This document shows, in pieces, positions 56,980-64,000 of a stretch of DNA of 64,000 nucleotides; the stretch's first letter is position 1, and each line of letters starts with the position of its first letter. The translations under genes and the position numbers were made by a program. This DNA is from Bolinopsis microptera (taxonomy: Eukaryota; Ctenophora; Tentaculata; Lobata; Bolinopsidae). A model generated the notes under the pieces. It did no database searches. It was not told where the DNA came from and saw only the letters and a program-made list of their open reading frames with translations. Location: assembly GCF_026151205.1 (NCBI RefSeq), contig NC_087083.1:12956944-13020943 (forward strand). The letters run 5' to 3'.

Positions 56980-57541
56980 CATTGTTAATAATATATAATG
57001 GTCTGACCCGGCGCGCGCTACTTCGAAGAAATTTAGACGAGTAACATCCGTCAATATTAAAACATGTGCTCCTTCATAAATAGTATCATTATCGTGATCA
57101 AACCTCTTATTTATGGGCCTGCCAGTCTCTTCTGAAGCACGAATGAACTTAATTTCTACTGTCCGAGAAAAGTTCGGAATTTTCTCTAAACACCCATTTT
57201 TGAATTTTGTAAATCGGTGGTCCGGAAGCGGAGTTATGGTTTAATGAAAATTGTTAGTTTAACGCTGTTTGTATTGTCATTATCAGAAGTGACGAAAACA
57301 TATGTCACCCCACTGTATCTAATAACCAGATTTTACAAGCTATCTCAGCACGCGCGCGGCTTTTCTAGCGTATACATTACTTTTTTCCTATTGGTACTCA
57401 GCCATCAGCGTGCTTGACGGATGTTACTCCTCTAAATTTCTTCGAAGTAGCGCGCGCCGCTTTCTTCTCGAAATATCATTTGCCCAATGGCAAGAGCTAC
57501 GAAGTAGCGCGCGCCGGGCCAGACCATTAACAATGGTCAAT
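56980..57541. repeat. Nested inverted repeat in the foldback element centre
   Basis: TTGACCATTGTTAATA, CCGGCGCGCGCTACTTCGAA and CGAGTAACATCCGTCAA (56975-57052) recur in reverse complement at 57409-57541, where the GCGCGCTACTTCG block is present twice. A further inverted pair joins 56143-56180 and 57283-57316 (GTGGGGTGACATATGTTTTC). Looks like an older palindromic element inside the element. Confidence 0.75.
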
Positions 57542-59647
57542 CAGCGTGCACGTGTTTTTTATGTCCACGATTTGCGATTGATTATGAACAAGTACTTAAA
57601 TCATAAATGCTGGTCACGCACACACTAACTTTCAATGAGCACCGCACTTTTTTCAGACGTCGTGATTCACTCAGCCCGACTAGAGATTCCTTGGAATAAC
57701 ATGAACAGGCCTGTCATACTCGTTGACAGACTGAGCGTGGCCCAGCGCAATAATTTAATTTCATATACTATACTTTTCTTTTGCAAGTTCTGAATGTGAA
57801 GTGTGTATGACTGATGACGCAGCGGGCATCGACCGACACCGTACCAGGACAACCGCCACCATTAACAACATATAAATAAACGCTTACAAGCGCTTTACAA
57901 TTTCTGACAATTATTGTCGGAGAACTTTGCCGCGCCGTGCACTTAGCCTTTTTGCTTGGCTTCTAGATCGCCAGTCAAACAACTATGTTTAAATCCATGT
58001 TGATAAATGATAGATAAAGCGGTAAAAACCAGTAATAAAAAGTGATTGTAATCGCTTATAACCGCTTTTCAAATCCTGACTCCCGCCAGTGCATGACAGG
58101 TTTAGGGGCATCGAGAAAAGCGCTTATAAGCGCATTTAAATTCCGTGCACTCCAGGTGAACGGATGTTCAGATTTGTGCTTATAATTGTAAGTTTATAAC
58201 TTACCAGGACGCACGCCGAGTTGGACTCAACGTAATATTTGAAACAAATATTTTACGAGTATCGCCCGTTAAGCTTATAAGCGCTTTCTAATTCCTGGCA
58301 CTCTCCCTTGTAAGCGCTTTCTAATTTCGGGTACTCCCCCGTTCCGACCAGGTTAGGGGCACTGGCAGCATTGAAAAAGCGCTTATAAGCGCTTTCTAAT
58401 TCCTGCCAACCAGCCCATGGGTGATGGGAAAAGCGGTAGATCATAAGCGCCTATAAGCGCTTTTAAATCCTGACTCTGCCGGTGCACCCAGGTTGCTCAG
58501 AAAAGCACATACGAGTGGGCACTCTCCAGTTCCGACCAGGTTGAGGGGAATTGAGAAATAGCTTATAAGCGCTTTTTAATTCCGGGCACTCCCCCGTTCC
58601 GACCAGGTTAGGGGCAGCATTGAAAAAGTGCTTATAAGCGCTTTTTAATTCCGGGCACTACCCCGTTCCGACCAGGTTAGTGGCAGCATTGAAAAAGCGC
58701 TTATAAGCGCTTTCTAATTTCTGCCAACCAGGCCATGGGCGATAGGAAAGCGGTAGAAAAGCAATCATAAGCGCCTATAAGCGCTTTTAAATCCTGACTC
58801 TGCCGGTGCACCCCAGGTTGCACAGAAAAGCACTTATAAGCGGGCACTCTGATTTCCAGTTCCGACCAGGTTAAGGGGAATTCAGAAATCGCTTATAAGC
58901 GCTTATTAATTCCAGGCACTCCCCCGTTCCGACCAGGTAAGGGGCAGCATTGAAAAAGCGCTTATAAGCGCTTTTAAATTCCGGGCACTACCCCGTTCCG
59001 ACCAGGTTAGGGGCAGCATCGAAAAAGCGCTTATAAGCGCTTTTTAATTCCTGCTCACCTGGCCATGGATGATAGGAAAAGCGGTAAAAGCGGTAAATTA
59101 GCGATGAATTAGCCGTTATAAGCGATTTCTAAAAAAGCGATTATAATCGATTATAAGCGGTTATAAGATGTAATATAGCGTTTTCCTGACTCAATTTTAA
59201 AAGCGCTTATAAGCGCTTTGTTTGCGCTTTACAAACAGCTAAATTGCACCCCACTTATAAGCGCTTATAATCGCTTATAAATGGTTCAAAAAAGCGCCTA
59301 CGAATCGCTTATTCGGCCAACCGCTTATGCACCCGTTTTTGGCGCCAATCCTACTGGAAAACCGCTTTCAAATCGCTCAGCGACGCTAGTAAGCGCTTAA
59401 AAGCGCTTATAAGCGCTTTTAAATTCAAAAAAGCGCTTTTTTGAATTATGACACCAATTATAATCGATTATAAGCGATTTTTTTTGAACCGTTTATAATC
59501 GTAAAAAAAGCGATTGTAAACGGTTTTTTTTAAAAAAAGCGCCGAAAAAGCGCTCAATAAGCGATTATCGGCGACGATCATAAAATATCGTTTATGGAAA
59601 CTTGCCGAATAAATTAAACAATTTTAAAAAAATAATGTCATGTTAAC

Positions 59648-60000
59648 CTGTTCAGTGTTCGCCAGCCTCAAACGCGGGCACTTTCTCTTTCTTTCATATA
59701 CAGACCGATTGGAATGTGGTCTCCTATGGGCGGTTTCGTTCTAATGCACAAGCTTTACGTGGGTAGAAACAACATTGAGCGAATAAATGATAGCAATAAA
59801 GGATTCCATAGTTATAGAAACGAGAGAGACTCTACTGTATATCTTAATATTCTTCTTGAATATTATGGTCCTGTATCCCTCCTCCCCACATTTCCACAGC
59901 AGTTCATGGCCCACACTGAACTTGTATTTCTTTGAGGCTTTTGTCCGCATTGTCAGTGTCACCCGCTCCACCTCTGGTATGAGCTCTTCGAGCTCTCAGG
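59648..60000 (-). pseudogene. Array copies: exon c of a preceding copy and exon a of copy A
   Basis: 60000-59830 reads IPEVERVTLTMRTKASKKYK, then FSVGHELLWKCGEEGYRTII and FKKNIKIY, matching exon c of copy C; its end diverges into unrelated sequence. 59715-59648 reads VYERKRKCPRLRLANTEQ (or an overlapping frame ending FEAGEH-stop) before donor CAG|GTTAAC, as in copy C. The foldback element begins 41 bases into the intron. Confidence 0.45.
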
Positions 60001-60054
60001 CATTGATGTTATCAATTATCGAGCCAAATGTGTGCAAACAAATTTGAGTTCTTT

Positions 60055-60187
60055 ATAGCTTAAAGCGTTCTCATTTTATGAAGACAATAGTGAAAAAGAG
60101 GGAGTGACACGCCACGCCCAATTTGGAGACGAATTACGTGAGCTATTAAAAGGTTGCGTGTGGGTAGTCACTTTTGACCCACCCTGT
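60055..60187. mobile_element. One end of a mariner-like element
   Basis: The segment ends GTAGTCACTTTTGACCCACC then CTGTA, the same kind of terminus as the MITE at 21183-21945 but with different sequence further in. No matching second end was found in the flank, so it is a remnant. Confidence 0.5.
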
Positions 60188-60289
60188 ACTTTGGCAGCCT
60201 ATTTATATCCCTTCTATTCCTGCAAAATGAGAATTTTACTCATGGGAAATCTTTCAAAACTGTAACTTTTAACCATTTAAGCCACACAC

Positions 60290-60365
60290 GTACTCGCTCA
60301 ACACCAATACCATATTCTGTTCAGGTTGCCTGATCAAACGTTAACATTTTATCTTCTTTACCTTT
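60290..60365. repeat. Array-related segment matching 53085-53157
   Basis: CAATACCATATTCTGTTCAG then GTTGCCTGATCAAACGTTAA and CATTTTATCTTCTTTACC are nearly identical to the sequence just upstream of copy C. It marks another duplication breakpoint of the exon array. Confidence 0.75.
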
Positions 60366-61265
60366 ATCAAACCAATCCAATAGTACATAAAATAAGTGTT
60401 CAATCTCATGGTAAAGTCCGTTACCCTTAATCAGTTGGGTAGCTTGGTGATCAATGGGAACCATGGTGTGTATTATAACGGGGCTGGCTGACTCTCTCTC
60501 TGGACGATGGACAGGTAGCTTCTAGGATCACGTGATTGACCTCGTTCTCTCCTACATTCTTTCTAACGTAAATTCAAGTTCCGATGTTATGGAAGTCTTC
60601 CGGTTTGAGACTCACTCGGGGAAGTAGTCCAAGCCCAAAATCTCATTGTACAAACACACTTTTTAGGACAGGAATTTCTATTGTAATTATGGACTTCAGA
60701 ATTTTATGTGAATTTATATCTGGAAGATAACCAATTAAAACAAGTAAATTAGGATTGTAAAATAATTGTATTAAATAGGACTACAATACTGATTTAACTC
60801 TCATAACTTAGTCTGAATGTCCGTTTAGCCCAATAAGTAAAGTAGTAGCAAATGTGGCGAGGGGGAAGCGATTAAGAAGGATGATATTTCACGAGGTCGC
60901 TGTTCCAGTTCTCTCTCTCTCTCTCTCTCTCAAGGAATAAGAATAAGTGGCGATCTGGTCTTTACGTATAACGGGATTTCAATTAGAACTGAACCATCTC
61001 ACATGGTCATCTCGAGAATCTAACATAATGACGAACGGTTCTCAAGGAAGGAGGGTGGAATCAATGAAGCAATACGACAGGTGGAGCTTAGGTGAGGACA
61101 AGCAGATCAAGTATCACCCCACTTGCTCTGCTTGTATTATAAATGACGACCCCGTCATAATATAATATATAATCTTAAGAACTCTTAGTTACACACAAGA
61201 CTGCAATAATTTAACTGCTTATTCGGGCATTTTAAAGGAATAAAAATACAAGTATAAGTTAGAAA
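60366..61265. other. Mostly unassigned; CT microsatellite at 60912-60931
   Basis: No supported gene. A plus frame at 60947-61165 lacks motifs. Confidence 0.35.
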
Positions 61266-61554
61266 TCATTGTCCCGGTACCTCAATTCTTATTTATATTA
61301 ACTGTTCTACTCATATTAGCGCCTTAAAATCAAAGTTTGAACAAAGGAATATGTAACGTTTTATGAGAACGAGAGAAAAAATAAATAATAAGGAATAAAT
61401 CCTGTTATCGATTAACTTAACCTTAGATATCGATTCGTTTCATTTCGTAAGTTAACTTCTACACGTATACTTCTAATCGTCTTTCGTTTTAAATTCGTTC
61501 TTGTTACACACAAAAAAAATTGTTACATTACATATGTAACAAATCATACGTTGT

Positions 61555-61660
61555 ATGACCCGCCGCGCACGAAGTGCGCGGCTCCCCCTGTATCGTCGAA
61601 GACGATACTTCAGGTATAGTGAAGCGACCGTGGGGGTCACCACGTGATACAAATAATCAT
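61555..61660. other. Two adjacent perfect hairpins
   Basis: CCGCGCACGAAGTGCGCGG and GTATCGTCGAAGACGATAC are consecutive perfect inverted repeats with short GAAG-type loops, followed by GTGGGGGTCACCACGTG. The role is unknown. Confidence 0.6.
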
Positions 61661-61855
61661 GTGATTCGACTCACTGATCAATCAGGGTGCATTAGGCGCC
61701 CTTTCAGATTAAAAAGTTAAAACGTAAAATACATTTTTAGGTTTACGAATGCGACTTTAAGTGCTTATTCTTTAAATTTAAAGGACGGTTTCCTAGAAAA
61801 TAATTTAGAAGATCACTTAAATTTTAGTAGTCCATTAGGAGAGCGTGATAACATT

Positions 61856-62167
61856 TTAGTAAAATGACTCGTCATTCATTATTAGGAGTCTCTGGATGAG
61901 GCTTATTAGTAATTGTTCTGTGGGCAGTATGAAGAACTGGGGCCAGTCTTGAATCGTGTTTAGGAATTTAATTGTTGTCAATACTGGACAGATGAATGTT
62001 TTTAAATTGTAGCGTTGTTTCTCAACTATCTTAGAACTTCTGCGGGGTCCAAATTTGTTTTCGATATTGTTAAACAGCGGTGTCAGGAGTGACCTTACCT
62101 CCCCATGGAGGGTTAGGTATTGTTTTTCTCTGGCGAGGTTCAGCAAAGTGCTGACCTTCTCAGCCAC
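61856..62167 (-). pseudogene. Possible downstream gag remnant
   Basis: 103 codons (EKVSTLLNLAREKQYLTLHG, ILPTEQLLISLIQRLLIMND). Position between the 136-bp direct repeats and downstream of the gag at 62524-63513 suggests an element origin; no motif proves it. Confidence 0.25.
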
Positions 62168-62523
62168 GTGGAGGTGACCTCCGTGGCTGAGAAGGACAGG
62201 GCCTTTGATTAGGGATTCGGTGAAAGCTACGTCAGCTCTTTCGAAAGGTCACCTTAGGGGTCTGGGTGTTGTTGTTCGTCCCGGTACCTCAATTCTTATT
62301 TATATTAACTGTTCTACTCATATTAGCGCCTTAAAGTCAAAGTTTGAACAAAGGAATATATAACTTTTTATGCGAACGAGAGAAAAAATAAAGAATAAGG
62401 AATAAATCCTGTCCGTTTAAAATATTTCCATCACGGTACATTACATAATTCTCAAAGTTTGTTAAATTGTTTAATAATTGTAAATTGTTTAATAATTTTT
62501 AAAGATACATTAACCAAGTACAT

Positions 62524-63513
62524 TCATCGGATCATAGCCTTACAAACAGTTAAAAGGCAAGTTAAATTAAAATAATAAATTGTCTTCATGGTCTTCATGT
62601 CGATATTTGGTCTGGTTTGAGTTTTGTCTGTACGAGCCTGTTCGTGAGTAACTCTGTTGATAATAATTAGGGTGCCTGTTTCTACTGTTATTGAAGGAGT
62701 TTTGTGTATATCCTTGTCCTCCGTTGTAGTAGGTATTGTAGTGTGTATTTTGTCCGTTATAGGCCATGGTATCGAAATTGTTGAACTGTTGTCCACTATA
62801 TAGCCTGTATTTGGTAATTCAATGCTTACACGAGAACCCTGGTAATTGTACGGAGCATTTTGGCCATCATTATTAACAGGAGTATAGACTTGTGGGTTTA
62901 CAGGCTGGAGGTCTCGTGGCAAAACTTGGACAATCGTATTTGTAGATAATAAATCAATAATAGTATTTAACTTATTGGTCTAGTTAATGTCCGGTGTGAT
63001 CGCTGTCTCCACAGCAGCGTTAACAGGCTGGTTGTTTCTAGGCTGAGATGCGTTTTTGCAGTCAATCAAAAGTTCTGCTCGCTCTAATAGCTGCTCATTG
63101 GGTAAGTAAGGGTTTTCCCTGAGTCTAGCGCTAATTGTTGAATCCGTGATATTGTTGATGAAAGCGTCGCGGAGTGCGTTATCTCTAACTAGTTGAAGAT
63201 CTTGTCCGGGATAGGCTTTCTTGACAACATTATAAAGTTTAATGTAAAATGCACGTACACCCTCATTCCTTTGTCTTAAGGTCTTTCTTAATGAGGATTT
63301 GGACTCCTCTCTGTTTCCACCCCCAGTTTCTAGTTCTCTTCTCAGTACTATAAGTAACTCATCAAACGTGATGTCAGGCCTTATGTGTCGTTCTACAGCC
63401 ATGAGGCACTCATCACATAGACATTTGATTAAGATATGAGGTATTTCATGCTCTTTTGCTCCAACACTGTCGAAGCTCCAAGTGAGACATATATTGTACC
63501 ATGTTCCTTCCAT
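62524..63513 (-). pseudogene. Gag of a third LTR retrotransposon, broken
   Basis: The frame 63513-62980 (177 codons) is a Gag capsid by pattern: PDITFDELLIVLRRELETGG, RQRNEGVRAFYIKLYNVVKK, AYPGQDLQLVRDNALRDAFI and LPNEQLLERAELLIDC. After a stop the strand continues in other frames as N/Q/Y-rich text (62767-62567: YNGGQGYTQNSFNNSRN, SYSRTGSYRQNSNQ), the usual disordered tail before a zinc knuckle, but no knuckle, protease or RT follows. At least one stop and frame change make it dead. Confidence 0.65.
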
Positions 63514-63549
63514 TATTCGAGTGGTTACTCCTGTCCCACATTCTGTTTA

Positions 63550-64000
63550 AGTTAACGGATCCAACGTTTGCTTTTTAAATTTACCCTCTTTCTTTAGCAA
63601 CTCCTAAAGTTTTATTTTAATTTACTAAACATATAGATTTACACAATTAATAAAACTTATCTTTGTATTTTGTTTTGTAATCATTTTTTTATTATTTTTA
63701 TATTTACCTATACTTACTCCTTCCGAATAGGTGGTAGCGGAGCCGTTGGCACACAGCCAGGCACAGTCGGATTATGAGATAACATGATATTGATCACTGA
63801 GGGGGACCTTGTAATCGGGGGTGGTGACTGGTGGCCCCGATTGGGGTGACTCATTGATTTGTGATAAGCTCGTTTTTTAAACGGGCCGGACTGCTTAGGT
63901 GTTCATATTTGTTGTTGTTTTGCCGATTGGATTTCAGAAACATCTTGCGCATGCTTTTGTACAACAAGTACTAGTAGCAGATAGTCAATGTCCCTATGGC
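63550..64000. other. No recognisable feature
   Basis: Would contain the leader and LTR of the gag element if it were complete; no repeat of this stretch was found in the window. Confidence 0.3.

Larger units (their letters stand above)
53892..59606. mobile_element. Foldback-type DNA transposon, 5715 bp, 8-bp target duplication
   Basis: Terminal inverted repeats of about 1.7-1.8 kb (53892 to about 55670 and about 57880 to 59606) start GGCAAGTTTCCATAAACGAT. GAATAAAT stands on both sides (53884-53891 and 59607-59614). The arms contain many palindromes AGCGCTTATAAGCGCT spaced by a recurring CCTAACCTGGTCGGAACGGG block. The paralogous intron near 52830-52860 reads TGAATGAATAAATTAAACAA without insert, proving the boundaries. 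Eight-bp duplications fit hAT, MULE, P or related superfamilies; internally repetitive long arms are typical of foldback elements. No transposase was recognised in the 2.2-kb middle. Confidence 0.9.
61271..62415. repeat. Direct repeat pair, about 136 bp (61271-61408 and 62280-62415)
   Basis: Both read CCCGGTACCTCAATTCTTAT, then ATATTAACTGTTCTACTCAT and AACAAAGGAATAT, with six or so differences. They stand about 1 kb apart next to gag remnants and could be LTR pieces or a duplication scar. Confidence 0.8.

Noticed and set aside
56078..57628. Transposase gene in the centre of the foldback element
   Set aside because: The frames are short, overlap repeats and inverted repeats, and show no DDE, zinc-finger or other transposase motif.

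Overview
The window is AT-rich metazoan nuclear DNA, probably from an aquatic invertebrate. Coding sequence is sparse and broken by spliced-gene signals (GT..AG introns), the DNA is packed with transposable elements and tandem repeats, and interstitial CCCTAA telomere-type repeats (56577-56643) argue against most insects and nematodes. No ordinary complete host gene was identified. Coding matter is mobile-element genes, their remnants, and tandemly duplicated exons of genes I do not recognise.

Layout. 1-4.5 kb: a 5'-truncated LINE (minus strand) abutting a satellite of AGCGCTGGCT-type 10-mers. 6.68-18.40 kb: a very young LTR retroelement on the minus strand, with 715-bp LTRs that I read as identical, a 4-bp ATTA target duplication, a primer site and a polypurine tract. 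18.5-28 kb: fragments of a hAT transposase, a widespread invertebrate TE-linked ORF, a mariner-type MITE, a 17-bp minisatellite of about 44 copies and a Ulp1-like cysteine protease fragment. 28-32 kb: G-rich tandem repeats with distorted homopolymers, looking like poor consensus. 33-45 kb: decayed and tandemly duplicated coding pieces (Ulp1-like protease, SGNH/PHD protein, LINE 3' end, an RS-rich ORF). 45-49 kb: little recognisable. 49-50 kb and 61.8-63.5 kb: gag-like remnants of other LTR elements. 50.5-60.4 kb: a tandem array of related exons, with a 5.7-kb foldback transposon inserted in one intron; a paralogous intron in the window preserves the empty site.

The most interesting object is the LTR element. 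In transcription order (falling coordinates) it carries Gag, an aspartic protease in the -1 frame reached at a UUUAAAC slippery site touching the Gag stop, a secreted/membrane glycoprotein whose membrane anchor lies in the +1 frame, a class-I fusion glycoprotein (Env) with furin site, fusion peptide and PAN-like cysteine cluster, an F-box protein that has no start codon of its own and lies in frame behind the Env stop in the readthrough context UGA-CUAG, and a second paralogous F-box protein with its own ATG. No reverse transcriptase, RNase H or integrase is encoded, yet the identical LTRs imply recent movement, so those enzymes would have to be supplied in trans. Two glycoproteins and two F-box adaptors on an RT-less retroelement, with several apparent recoding sites, is an architecture I do not know from described families. 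Two of the recoding claims (+1 shifts) could instead be one-base homopolymer errors, since such errors are visible elsewhere in the window.
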